This document shows positions 54,065 through 62,215 of a stretch of DNA of 64,000 nucleotides, in pieces. The notes beneath the pieces are model-generated. The model was given only the letters and a program-made list of their open reading frames with translations, was not told the DNA's origin and ran no database searches. Made by a program: the position numbers and the translations under genes. How positions within the stretch are numbered: position 1 is the stretch's first letter; each line of letters opens with the position of its first letter. Source of the DNA: Synechococcus sp. CBW1002 (lineage in GTDB: Bacteria; Cyanobacteriota; Cyanobacteriia; PCC-6307; Cyanobiaceae); assembly GCF_015840915.1 (NCBI RefSeq), contig NZ_CP060398.1, positions 2,728,001 to 2,792,000 of the forward strand. Direction: 5' to 3'.

Positions 54065-55603
54065 TCAACAAGCAGTGCTCTGTGCTGCTGATTCAGGATC
54101 GGGCAGCAGTGACGGCATCACACCACCGCGGTGATGGGCAATCCAGGCCTGCTCCAGGAACTGCCAGACATCGCGGCCCTGTTGCCTGAGGGTGGTGGTG
54201 ACGGTGAGCAGGCGGCTGCGGCAGATCGCACCCTGGCGGGATTGGACGCCATGGCTGATCTTGCGCTGAATCACCGACTGGCGCAGGGCACGCTCGGCGG
54301 CATTGTTGGTCGGCTCGAATCCAGGGGTCTCCAGGAAGGTCCAAAGGCCATCGGCCAGCTGCAGGATCTGCTGAGCGGTGCGCACTGTTTTGGCCCATGG
54401 CGTTCGCTCGCCCCGCTGGTAGCCCAGTTCCACCACTTGCTGCAGCCTCGCTTCAAAGGCCTGTCGGATCGGCCGGCAGCTTTGCTGCAAGCCGTGCCAG
54501 TCGATCGTTCCGTGCTTGTAGCGGTGCCCGTGGTAAAACAGCTGTTGCTGCAGGCCGAGCAGCTCCGCTCCAAATTCAGCACTGGCGCCGGGGCGTTCAG
54601 CGATGGCGGTGAGGTCGCGGATCAGGTGCGCCCAGCACAGCTGGCGTTGCTGAATGGGCAGGTGGTTGTAGGCCGAGAAGCGATCGCTCACCACAATCCC
54701 GCCAAAGGTGCTCCCCAGCAGCTCGATGGCGGCGGCTGTGGATCGGCTCAGGCCTTGGAGGAACACCGTCACTGCGGCGGTGACCATGACCCACTGCCAG
54801 CCCCGTTTTCCACTGGGATTGTTCCCATCGGCGTTGCCGGTGGGGGCGCCGGTTTCATCCACGTAGGCCACCGGCTGCTGACGGGCAGCCTCCAGCGCCT
54901 GAGCCATCGGTTCCGCCAACACGGCGCTCAGACGCTCGCGGACCTTTGCAATCGCTCCACGGCTGATTTCCACCCCCAGCAGCTGATCGAGCAGCGCCTG
55001 GGTCTTGCTGAAACTCAACGGAAAGACGCTGCCCAGCAGACCCACCAGGGCACTGAGCCGGGGGCCGTAGGGACTGGCCTCCACATCAGCAGGCAGCGTT
55101 GCGCAGATGCTGGTGGAGCAGCAGGGGCAGACCAGGCGATGCAACCGATGCTCGATCACCAGCGGCGTGATCGGCGGGATCTCAATCACCTGATGGCGCA
55201 ACGGATCTGGATCCTCTCCCGCCAGCAACGTGCCGCAACGGCGGCAGGCATCCGGGTGGTGTTCCACCACCTCATCAACCCGCTCAAACGGCAGCAGCTC
55301 AGGGCCCGAGCCGGGATGGCCCAGCTGGCCACCGCGTTTGCGGCCACTGCCCTTGCGTCGCTCCGGCGGCTTGAACCCAGGGCCGTCACTGGAGGGCGGT
55401 TTGGAGGAGTTGCGGGAGCTGCGGCCGATCCGCTCCCGCAGCTGGGCCAGCTCGCTCGCCAGGGCGGTGAGTTGGCTGCGGAGCTCGTCGTTCTCCTGCC
55501 TGAGAGCCTGAATCTCCTGCTGCTGAGCGAGGATCAGCGATCTGATGCTGGCTGGTGTTGCCAGCCAATCCGCTTCTGGAATCCCGGCAGGAGGGGCGCT
55601 CAT
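54065..55603 (-). CDS. IS66-family transposase (TnpC-like)
   Basis: A 512-residue transposase. ATG 55603 (MSAPPAGIPEADW) is preferred; an ATG 27 bp upstream is in frame. N-terminal leucine-zipper-like helix (LILAQQQEIQALRQENDELR), the zinc-finger C-x2-C pairs (CRRCGTLL and VCPCCSTS), a basic RSSRNSSKPPSSDGPGF segment, and the DDE domain (PVAYVDETGAPTG, GGIVVSDRFSAYNHL, PTNNAAERALRQSVI with Asp, Asp and Glu). No tnpA/tnpB partners are present, as in the single-gene ISBst12-like group. The frame is intact. Confidence 0.9.
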   Translation of the reverse strand: MSAPPAGIPEADWLATPASIRSLILAQQQEIQALRQENDELRSQLTALASELAQLRERIGRSSRNSSKPPSSDGPGFKPPERRKGSGRKRGGQLGHPGSGPELLPFERVDEVVEHHPDACRRCGTLLAGEDPDPLRHQVIEIPPITPLVIEHRLHRLVCPCCSTSICATLPADVEASPYGPRLSALVGLLGSVFPLSFSKTQALLDQLLGVEISRGAIAKVRERLSAVLAEPMAQALEAARQQPVAYVDETGAPTGNADGNNPSGKRGWQWVMVTAAVTVFLQGLSRSTAAAIELLGSTFGGIVVSDRFSAYNHLPIQQRQLCWAHLIRDLTAIAERPGASAEFGAELLGLQQQLFYHGHRYKHGTIDWHGLQQSCRPIRQAFEARLQQVVELGYQRGERTPWAKTVRTAQQILQLADGLWTFLETPGFEPTNNAAERALRQSVIQRKISHGVQSRQGAICRSRLLTVTTTLRQQGRDVWQFLEQAWIAHHRGGVMPSLLPDPESAAQSTAC

Positions 55604-55689
55604 CACAGGCGGTCTCTGCCTGAGATGCAACCGGGAATCAAGCTGCAGTCAAGAGTTCAGCAGAGCTGAAGTTCGCGGTGAGCTTTCCC

Positions 55690-56346
55690 GACCCCTGAAT
55701 GGATACGACTTCTGGTTGCCCTTCACGGTCAGGAGGAAGTCGGCCCCCTGCTCCTGGAGCTGCCGAAAAACGGACGCTGGGTATGGAGCGCGTCAGCCTG
55801 GATGAGCACGCCCTCGAGATCCAGCTCGCCGAGCAGTTGGCGCAGCACCGCCCGCTCGTGGTTTTCGCCGGTGGCGTAGCAAGCCTGGCTGATCGCCACG
55901 CCCAGAGCGGCGGAGTACAGCGTGACCTGGGCAATGAACGCGGAGCCCCCGCCAGCCGTGGGATCGATCGAACCCCTCAAGGTCTTGCCGTCACACACCA
56001 GCTGGTCGAGATCGGCTGCGCCACCAGGGATCTGGGCGATTGTCCAGTCACGGATCGCGCCGCACAGGGCTGGCACGTCGACTTGCTGGAAGAAGTAGCG
56101 GAACGAGGAATCCGATGGTGGCCGCCTCAGCTCCACGCCCAGCGCCTCGGTGAGCGCGGCGTGGTGGCGGATGGCAAACCGCTCCAGATCCCGCAAGCTC
56201 TGGCAGCCGCTCAGGATCCCGAGCACGGCCACCAGCAGCAGATACCAGGATGAAAACCGAACCCCGCGCCGCATCCGCGCATCGGGGATCGACCTCAGAT
56301 AGCTGATCAGGTCGAGATCGGTTGCGGCGGAAGCGCTTTCAAGCAC
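55690..56346 (-). pseudogene. ISAs1-family transposase, truncated
   Basis: Starts MLESASAATDLDLISYLRSI, then ARMRRGVRFSSWYLLLVAVL, LGVELRRPPSDSSFRYFFQQ, VCDGKTLRGSID (catalytic Asp) and VLIQADALHTQRPFF (second Asp). A one-base loss near 55775 shifts the frame; the true continuation (EQGADFLLTVKGNQK) is in another frame and ends near 55690, where the IS66 side begins. The C-terminal third with the Glu is missing. Confidence 0.8.
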
Positions 56347-56419
56347 AAAGAGGAGGCGATTACGCCGACCTCAACCCATGCTGACAGCCCCGGCAAGAGA
56401 GCCTGGGACAGACTTTGAA

Positions 56420-56988
56420 TCAGTCCTGCCCTGGAGCCCATCCCGGCCACCTACGCCAGCCTCCAGCGCAACCTGCGCCTCAACAACCTCCACGCGCTGG
56501 TCGCCAGCCATTGCCTGGCCGTCGGCGCCGAGCCGGGCAGCCTGCGCTTCACCGCCGATCGGGGCCCGATGAACCGTGTGGTCACAGGCTCTTCGCTCGC
56601 CACCGCAAAAAACACGTTGGAAGCCACGGTGGAGGTGCCCGTCACCACGGTCGACCATCTGCTCACCAGCACCCCCGCCCCGCTGCTCTGGAAGGTGGAC
56701 GTGTAGGGCTTCGAGCCCCAGGTGCTCCAGGGCGCCACCCACGCCCTGCACAACCCGGAACTCAAAGCCGTGCTGCTGGAGGCCGACACCCCCGCCCTGC
56801 AGGCCGTCATGGCCGACGCCGGCTTCTCCCGCTACGCCTACGACCCCTTCAGCCGCCAGCTCCAGCCCCTCAGCACCGCCACCCAGTCCGGCTCCGGCCA
56901 CAACCAGCTCTGGATCCGTGACCTCCCCTTCGTGCAGCAGCGCTGCCGCACCGCGGCACCCGTGCGGGTGGGACGGGTGAGCCTCTGA
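56420..56988 (+). pseudogene. FkbM-family methyltransferase, decayed
   Basis: A GC-rich frame reads EPIPATYASLQRNLRLNN, GPMNRVVTGSSLATAKNTLE, VPVTTVDHLL, then LWKVDV-stop-GFEPQVLQGATHAL: the FkbM hallmark K-x-D-V-E-G-F-E with the Glu codon changed to TAG (56704-56706). The SAM-binding N-terminus is missing, probably lost with the ISAs1 insertion upstream. Continues to VRVGRVSL at 56988. Confidence 0.8.
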
Positions 56989-57059
56989 ACAGCCGGCTCG
57001 TGTGCGCCGGCCGCTGGTAGGTGTGGTCCCCGGAGAGTGTCCTTCCTGGCGACTCCGAG

Positions 57060-57079
57060 GACACCATATGTGGTGTGGT
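57060..57079 (-). repeat. 20-bp palindromic dispersed repeat, copy 2 (inverted)
   Basis: The minus strand reads ACCACACCACATATGGTGTC, one base different from 13246-13265. A neighbouring hairpin GTGTCCT/AGGACAC spans 57037-57064. Confidence 0.5.
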
Positions 57080-57229
57080 GGATGGCGCGTTACCTGCACA
57101 CTGCCGCAGAGGGATGTCCCCCGCCCGGCTGCTCTGCGCCGCGCGTCTGTACGCACCCCACAAACCCGCCGCCGACCCCTATCGGATTCGGTACAGGCGT
57201 ACTATGGTATAAGTTGCGCTTAGTCTGTA

Positions 57230-57547
57230 GTGCAGCTCGATTCCCCGGCTGAATCTGCGCCAGGCTTACCGGCAACACCGATTTCGTCCGGCAGCCGCAG
57301 CTGCTGCCTCGATCGCCAAGGAGCGAACCAGGCCATCGCCGGCACCGTGATCGCCCTGATCGCCCTGCTCACCTCCGATGACCACATCGCCCTCCCCTCC
57401 GGAGCCGCCTTCCCGCTCCCGCAGCAATGGGGCGTCTGGTTCATCGCTGCCTCGATGCCGCTTGTGGTTGTCGACGCTCAACTGGCCTCGGGATCCCGAC
57501 GACGAGCAGCGAAAGAAACAGCTGAGGAGCGAGAGCGACCAGCTTGA
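57230..57547 (+). CDS. Hypothetical protein with hydrophobic segments (uncertain)
   Basis: A 105-codon frame from GTG 57230 with two hydrophobic stretches (AIAGTVIALIALLTS and WGVWFIAASMPLVVVDA). Another frame just after (57480-57645) reads NWPRDPDDEQRKKQLRSE then SDQLEAIEYRLARFQLEP and looks more protein-like, so the true gene may be frameshifted. The first codons (MQ...AESAP) are repeated in the small frame at 58419. No family recognised. Confidence 0.35.
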   Translation: MQLDSPAESAPGLPATPISSGSRSCCLDRQGANQAIAGTVIALIALLTSDDHIALPSGAAFPLPQQWGVWFIAASMPLVVVDAQLASGSRRRAAKETAEERERPA

Positions 57548-57643
57548 AGCGATCGAATACAGGCTCGCGCGCTTCCAGCTAGAACCCTCTGTCCTCCACC
57601 GGCGATTCCTCGCCCTCGTCGCTCTTCCCATTGCCCGAATACG

Positions 57644-58405
57644 GTGATGCCCCCTGAAAGCGTCGCCATCGCTCCTGCTGCTTCCTTCTCGTGGCAGGCG
57701 TGTCCATCGGCTCCGCTGGCGTGGATTGAGCTGCGTGAACTGGTGCTCGGGTGGGTGCAGACGCCCGTTCTGCTTCTGCCCGCGGCAGCCGCTCTGGCGG
57801 CCGTCCTCGCCTGGTTGCTCCAGCTGCCGCGGCCAGTGCTGCCAGCTGCGGCGCTGCTCACCCCCCTGGTCCTCAGCGCCCTCTACAGCCCCGCCGCCAC
57901 CGCCCTGCTCAGCGGATGGCTCATGGCCCAGCTGCCAGCCCCGGTCTCTTCGCCGCCCGGCGGCGATCCCGGTGCCCTGCCGGTGGTGGTGCTGGTGGGA
58001 CGCGGACCCGCCATCGCCGCCGCCACCACCGAAGCCGCCGCAGATCGCCTTCGGCGGGGTCAGGCGTTGGCGGCTTACGTATCCGGCGACGAGCGTGCCA
58101 CCGCCGATCGACTGGTCGCCCTCGGGGTCGCCCCCGCCCGCGTCGCGGGCGACGCATGCGCCCGCACCACCTGGGAGAACGCCACCCTCACCGCCGCCTG
58201 GTTGCGCCAACGCCACCCCGGCGCTCCAGTGCTGCTGATCACAGACCCCTGGCAACTCCCCCGGGCCGCCAACGCCTTTCAGCGCCAGGGCATCCAGGTG
58301 CAGCCCCTCGCTGCAGAGCCTCCCCTCGCCCCCGTTGAACGTAATCGCCTCGCTCTGCGCGAAACCGCCGCCACCCTCCTCTACCGGCTGCAGGGACGGA
58401 TGTGA
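57644..58405 (+). CDS. YdcF-like (DUF218) membrane-anchored protein
   Basis: A 253-residue protein from GTG 57644. Two N-terminal membrane helices (TPVLLLPAAAALAAVLAWLL and LPAAALLTPLVLSALYSPA) then a DUF218 domain: VVVLVGRGPAIAAATTEAAA, AYVSGDERATADRLVALGV, ARTTWENATLTAAWL and LLITDPWQLPRAANAFQRQG, where the conserved Ser/Gly, Glu-Asn and His/Pro-Arg positions of the family appear. Related proteins (SanA, ElyC) affect envelope integrity and peptidoglycan precursor use. GC-rich, backbone-like. Confidence 0.8.
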   Translation: MMPPESVAIAPAASFSWQACPSAPLAWIELRELVLGWVQTPVLLLPAAAALAAVLAWLLQLPRPVLPAAALLTPLVLSALYSPAATALLSGWLMAQLPAPVSSPPGGDPGALPVVVLVGRGPAIAAATTEAAADRLRRGQALAAYVSGDERATADRLVALGVAPARVAGDACARTTWENATLTAAWLRQRHPGAPVLLITDPWQLPRAANAFQRQGIQVQPLAAEPPLAPVERNRLALRETAATLLYRLQGRM

Positions 58406-58418
58406 GAGAAGCTGAGCG

Positions 58419-58583
58419 ATGCAGCCCATTTCCACCGCTGAATCCGCGCCAGAAATGCCGTTAGGCCCGCGCTCCTTCCGCTGCGCAGCTGCCTCGATCG
58501 CCCTCGTAGACGCCGAACTGGCCCAAAGGGCCGGCCTAATCTCGCTGTTGCCTGTCAATCCTTCCGATGAAAGGCCACAGTGA
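58419..58583 (+). CDS. Small frame with repeated N-terminus (uncertain)
   Basis: 54 codons from ATG 58419 (MQPISTAESAPEMPLGPRS). Its 5' 80 bp resemble the start of the frame at 57230 (shared GCTGAATC, GCGCCAG, CAGCTGCCTCGATCGCC). It overlaps a minus-strand frame at its 3' end. It may be a leftover of a duplicated gene. Confidence 0.25.
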   Translation: MQPISTAESAPEMPLGPRSFRCAAASIALVDAELAQRAGLISLLPVNPSDERPQ

Positions 58584-58860
58584 TTGCATCAGCAATCGTC
58601 TCCCAGAGGCCAGGCTCGGTTGAGGCTGGCATCTCCATGACCAGGACATTCGATCGCTTGCCTTGGTTGGCCTCCAAGGATCGAATGGTGCGATCAATCG
58701 GCAGATTCGGCATTGCTAGCCGCGGCTCCAAGGGGATCCCGGCGTTGAGAGCGAGTGCGGCGACTTCACCTGAGGTCTTCCCTCGTCCTCGTCGATCGGC
58801 TGCAGGGTTGCATGGCCGTTGCGAGGTAAGCGCGCAGATGGGTGGGCAACTGGCGCTCAA
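58555..58860 (-). CDS. Hypothetical protein or fragment
   Basis: A 101-codon frame whose C-terminal two thirds look protein-like (RLAMPNLPIDRTIRSLEANQ, KRSNVLVMEMPASTEPGLW, ETIADAITVAFHRKD). It overlaps the end of the NUDIX gene by 95 bp, so its true start is probably further down; no good start was found. Family not recognised; perhaps the 3' end of a gene lost on recombination. Confidence 0.35.
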   Translation of the reverse strand: MSASCPPICALTSQRPCNPAADRRGRGKTSGEVAALALNAGIPLEPRLAMPNLPIDRTIRSLEANQGKRSNVLVMEMPASTEPGLWETIADAITVAFHRKD

Positions 58861-59278
58861 GGGCCTGCTCCCGGCTGAGCCAGTGGCACGCCACGATCTC
58901 CAGGCCGTCGGGCCGCAGGACTGGCTGCTCGTGCAGCACCAGCGGGAAGATCCACACCGTGTTGCGGCCCCCTTTGCTGAGCTCGCTCACCCCCCAAGCT
59001 GCGCCCAGATCGTCCGGCTGCACGCGCAGTTCCAGTTCCTCGGCCAGTTCGCGCACCGCTGCCTGCCCTGCGGGTTCGCCACGGCCGATTCCTCCCCCCG
59101 GCAGCGACAGGCTGCGCCGGTAGCTGGCCTGCACCAACAGCAGCCTGCCCCCATGCCACAGCGCCACCAAGGCTCCGTGGGTGTGGGGGCGGGCCACCCG
59201 CCGCCACAGCTCGTAGAGCCAGGCCGCCAGCGGATAGAGCCTCAACCACCTGATCAGCCCCTTCAGAGCAGCCTTCAT
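58766..59278 (-). CDS. NUDIX hydrolase
   Basis: A 170-residue protein. ATG 59278 overlaps the stop of the WcaI-like gene by 4 bp, and the residues upstream are not conserved. The Nudix box is visible: GGGIGRGEPAGQAAVREL followed by AEELEL, fitting GX5EX7REUXEEXGU except for the last glycine, replaced by Glu. An N-terminal amphipathic helix (LKGLIRWLRLYPLAAWLYEL) is unusual. Within colanic-acid-like clusters GDP-mannose hydrolases (WcaH/Gmm) belong to this superfamily, but the substrate here is open. Confidence 0.85.
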   Translation of the reverse strand: MKAALKGLIRWLRLYPLAAWLYELWRRVARPHTHGALVALWHGGRLLLVQASYRRSLSLPGGGIGRGEPAGQAAVRELAEELELRVQPDDLGAAWGVSELSKGGRNTVWIFPLVLHEQPVLRPDGLEIVACHWLSREQALERQLPTHLRAYLATAMQPCSRSTRTREDLR

Positions 59279-60516
59279 GGCTGCTTCGCGCCCCCAGCGA
59301 TGCCAAGCAGCTGCCCCTCCAGCGCGCCCAACACGGCGTCGCGGCCGTAGCACTGCTCCACCAGCGCCCGGCCCCCCCGGCCCCGTTGGCGGCGTAGCTC
59401 CAGATCAGAAACCAGCTGGCGCACAGCCGCCGCAAACGCGGAGGCATCCTCCGGCTCCACCCGCAGCCCCGCCTGCGCAGCGATCTGCCCCAGCTCACTG
59501 CTGGCCGGTGAGCTGGCCACCACGGGCCGCCCACTCGCCAGGATCCCCAGCAGCTTCGAGGGGAGCACCAGATCCGCCGCCCCGGCCCGCTGCGGCAGCA
59601 GGTGCACGTCCGCCAGGTTGAGCCAATGGTTCAGCCGTTCGGGCGGCTGCAGCGGCAGCAGCCGAACCTGGGTCATCCCGGCCGTAGCCGCCGCCAGCTC
59701 GGCCTTGCTCGGCCCCTCGCCCGCCAGCAGCCACACCAGATCCGGCACATCCGCCAGCTGCTGGATCACCTGCACCAGCAGCTCCAGCCCCTGCTTCTTG
59801 TTCATCGAGCCCGAATAGAGCAGCACCCGCTGCTCCGGCCCGATGCCCAGCTCGCGCCGATAGGGATTGCTGGCCCGTGCACTCTCCGCCTCGGGCTGAA
59901 TCGCCTGCAGGTCCACCCAGTTGGGCAGCAGCAGCGCCCGCTCTTGCGCCACCCCCTTGGCAATGGCGTGCTGCACCATGGCGCCGCTGATCGTGCTCAC
60001 CCGCGCAAAGCCCCGCAGCGTGCGCCGCTCCCACCCCTCCGCCAGCCGGCGCAGCAGCCGGCCCTTGAGCAGCCCCAGTTCAAAGGCTGCGTCAAGTTCA
60101 AAGTCTTGAATGTGCAGCCAGCTGGCCGTGCCGCGGCCGCACAGCGCCGCCAGCAATCGGGCCCCTGGTGCGCAGAAAAAGGCTGGCGCCACCGTGAACA
60201 CCACATCCGGCCGCCAGCGCGCCTGCGCCAGCAGCACCGGCAGGCTGCTGAGGGCAAAGCTCGCCAGGTGCAACAGGCGGGTGAGCCCGCTCGGCCGCAG
60301 CGGCACCCACAGCGGACAGCGCTGAATCGCGACACCAGAGCGCCACTCTCGCCGGTAGCCATTGCCGCGCGCCTGCCACTGCGGGAAGTAGGGCGGTGCA
60401 GTGATCACCCGCACCTGGTGGCCCCGAGCGGCCAACCACTCCGCCAGCTCGCCGCTGTATTTGCCAATGCCCACCGGTTCGGGGGCGTAGTTCAGGCCGT
60501 ACAGCAGCACCTTCAT
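59275..60516 (-). CDS. wcaI: WcaI-like glycosyltransferase (family 4)
   Basis: A 413-residue GT-B enzyme beginning MKVLLYGLNYAPEPVGIGKY, the hallmark N-terminus of WcaI-type transferases, with ITAPPYFPQW, WLHIQDFELDAAFELGLLKG and a donor domain LYSGSMNKKQGLELLVQVI near residue 247, LPQRAGAADLVLPSKLLGIL and VVASSPASSELGQI. WcaI is annotated as a colanic-acid fucosyltransferase; the sugar here is not certain. GC-rich and intact. Divergent from the WcaJ-like gene with 107 bp between starts. Confidence 0.88.
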   Translation of the reverse strand: MKVLLYGLNYAPEPVGIGKYSGELAEWLAARGHQVRVITAPPYFPQWQARGNGYRREWRSGVAIQRCPLWVPLRPSGLTRLLHLASFALSSLPVLLAQARWRPDVVFTVAPAFFCAPGARLLAALCGRGTASWLHIQDFELDAAFELGLLKGRLLRRLAEGWERRTLRGFARVSTISGAMVQHAIAKGVAQERALLLPNWVDLQAIQPEAESARASNPYRRELGIGPEQRVLLYSGSMNKKQGLELLVQVIQQLADVPDLVWLLAGEGPSKAELAAATAGMTQVRLLPLQPPERLNHWLNLADVHLLPQRAGAADLVLPSKLLGILASGRPVVASSPASSELGQIAAQAGLRVEPEDASAFAAAVRQLVSDLELRRQRGRGGRALVEQCYGRDAVLGALEGQLLGIAGGAKQP

Positions 60517-60623
60517 GGCCCTTGGGCGGGGATTATCCTGCGCCCAAGTCTGCGATGGGGCATGGCCTTGGTGACGGCCTCACCCGTGGTGTTTCCACCA
60601 TCTTCAATCATCCGAACTGATCG
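60517..60623. promoter_or_regulatory. Divergent wcaI/wcaJ-like intergenic region
   Basis: 107 bp between the two divergent start codons; should hold both promoters. No convincing promoter boxes were recognised. Confidence 0.35.
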
Positions 60624-61644
60624 ATGAGTTCTGCCACCTTCGGGGGGTTGCTACGCCTGCATGGCAATGATCTGGCCCGCGTTCAGCGTGTGCTGGATCC
60701 AGTTCTAGCGGCTGGGCTCTTCGTCCTTCTGGATCACCGGCGGGAGATCGATCCCCTCGTGCTGCCCACCTGGCTGTGGATCATGGCGTTCACAGCCTTG
60801 ATGCTCTCCTCAGGAGGCGTGTACGCCAGTTACCGGCAGGCCAGCCTGTTCACCCTGGCGCGGCGGGTGAGCAGCCGCTGGCTGCTCGTGCTCACTGCCC
60901 TGCTGCTGCTCACCTATCTCACCAAAACCACTGCCAGCTTCTCTCGGATTGAAACCAGCCTCTGGGCCCTGAGCTGTTGGCTGCTGTTACTGCTCAACCA
61001 CGTGGGGTTGAGGCAACTGCTGCGTTGCCACCGCCAACGCGGTGGCAACAGCCGCACGATCCTCTACTGGGGAATGCCCGCTGCCGCTGCCGCCTTCCAG
61101 GCCGAGCTGCGGGCTGCTCCCTGGATGGGCCTGCGCATGGTGGCCTGGTTCAGTCCAATCCCGGTCTCACCCGATCAGCAGCCACCCCAGTTCCCCAGCT
61201 GCGGCGGCGGGGTTGCGGAGATGCGTCGTTGGCTTGAAAGCCACAGCGTGGATCGAATCGTGTTCAGCCATGTCACCCGCGATGGCTTCACCATGGGGCA
61301 GCTGCTGGCCCTTTTTGGCGACACCTGCCTGCCGGTGGTCTACGCCCCGGATTGGGCACAGAGCAACATGCACTTCCGGGTCGACCGCTTGGGGCATCTC
61401 CCCTGCATTGATCTCTGGGGCAGCGAAGCTTCGCTGATCGATCGCCATCTCAAGCGATCGTTCGATCTCGCCCTCACCAGCACCGGTGTGGTGCTGATCA
61501 GCCCGTTGCTGCTGGCGATCGCCATCGCTGTTGCCCTCAGCAGTCCTGGACCGATCCTGTTTGTGCAGGACCGCTATGGCCTCGACGGTAAACGCTTCCG
61601 CATCTACAAATTCCGCACGATGCGGGTGATGGAAGCCGGTGATC
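60624..61644 (+). pseudogene. WcaJ-like undecaprenyl-phosphate sugar phosphotransferase, N-terminal part (IS-disrupted)
   Basis: About 340 residues of a polyprenyl-phosphate hexose-1-phosphate transferase: N-terminal membrane helices (LWIMAFTALMLSSGGVY, WLLVLTALLLLTYL, LWALSCWLLLLLNHVGL), a CoA-binding-like Rossmann region (RTILYWGMPAAAAAF), the membrane hairpin (LALTSTGVVLISPLLLAIAI) and the start of the catalytic domain (FVQDRYGLDGKRFRIYKFRT, MRVMEAGD). The frame is cut by an IS3 element after the codons for EAGD. This enzyme class loads the first sugar on undecaprenyl phosphate, so the break should block or redirect repeat-unit synthesis unless a second copy exists. Confidence 0.88.
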
Positions 61645-61708
61645 CCCCGGTTTCAGGAAAGATGTCACCCCTCTCATCCGTACATCCGGGGGCTTGAGGA
61701 CATGACCA

Positions 61709-62215
61709 ATGCGTCGTTACAGCGAGGCCGTCAAGGCTGATGTGAGAAGGCGGATGAGCCCGCCGCACAGGCAGAGCGTGGCCCGGATTTCAGAAGAGCT
61801 GGGCATCCACGTGATCACCCTCTACAAATGGAGGAAGACGTGGCGGTTGCAGGGAGAGGTGGTGCCGGCATCTCAGAAGGAACCAGATGGCTGGAGTGCT
61901 GCCGACAAGTTCACGGTGGTGCTGGAGACGGCCGGGTTGAACGCCACTGAGCTCAGTGCCTATTGCCGCGAGCGGGGGCTCTTTCCTGAGCAGGTGAGCC
62001 GCTGGCGTCAGACCGCTCAGGATGCCAACGCCAAGCCGGTGCTGACGATGGCCGAGCAAAAGGAGCTCGAAAGGCTCCGTGCCCAGGACCAGCGAGAGAT
62101 CAAAGCACTCAAGAAGGAGCTGCAGCGCAAGGAGAAGGCCCTGGCGGAGGCGGCGGCCTTGCTGGTGCTGCGAAAAAAGTGGGATGCCTTCTGCTCGGAG
62201 GACGCGGAAGGTTGA
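61709..62215 (+). CDS. IS3-family orfA (HTH protein)
   Basis: A 168-residue protein: MRRYSEAVKADVRRRMSPPH with helix-turn-helix SVARISEELGIHVITLYKWR, then coiled coil LRAQDQREIKALKKELQRKE. It is homologous to orfA at 48055-48522. Near its end a slippery heptamer lies in the right phase for a -1 shift. OrfA alone usually represses; the fused OrfAB is the transposase. Confidence 0.88.
   Translation: MRRYSEAVKADVRRRMSPPHRQSVARISEELGIHVITLYKWRKTWRLQGEVVPASQKEPDGWSAADKFTVVLETAGLNATELSAYCRERGLFPEQVSRWRQTAQDANAKPVLTMAEQKELERLRAQDQREIKALKKELQRKEKALAEAAALLVLRKKWDAFCSEDAEG
62173..62179 (+). promoter_or_regulatory. Programmed -1 frameshift site (A-AAA-AAG)
   Basis: In the orfA frame the codons are CGA AAA AAG, so the heptamer is in the X-XXY-YYZ phase. 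Slipping back one base continues into GTG GGA TGC and the orfB frame. The equivalent site in the inactive copy is A-AAA-AAC. Confidence 0.8.

Noticed and set aside
54131-55669. 512-codon plus-strand frame
   Set aside because: Antisense to the IS66 transposase.
59602-60627. 341-codon plus-strand frame
   Set aside because: Antisense to the WcaI-like gene; His/Gln/Arg-rich shadow.
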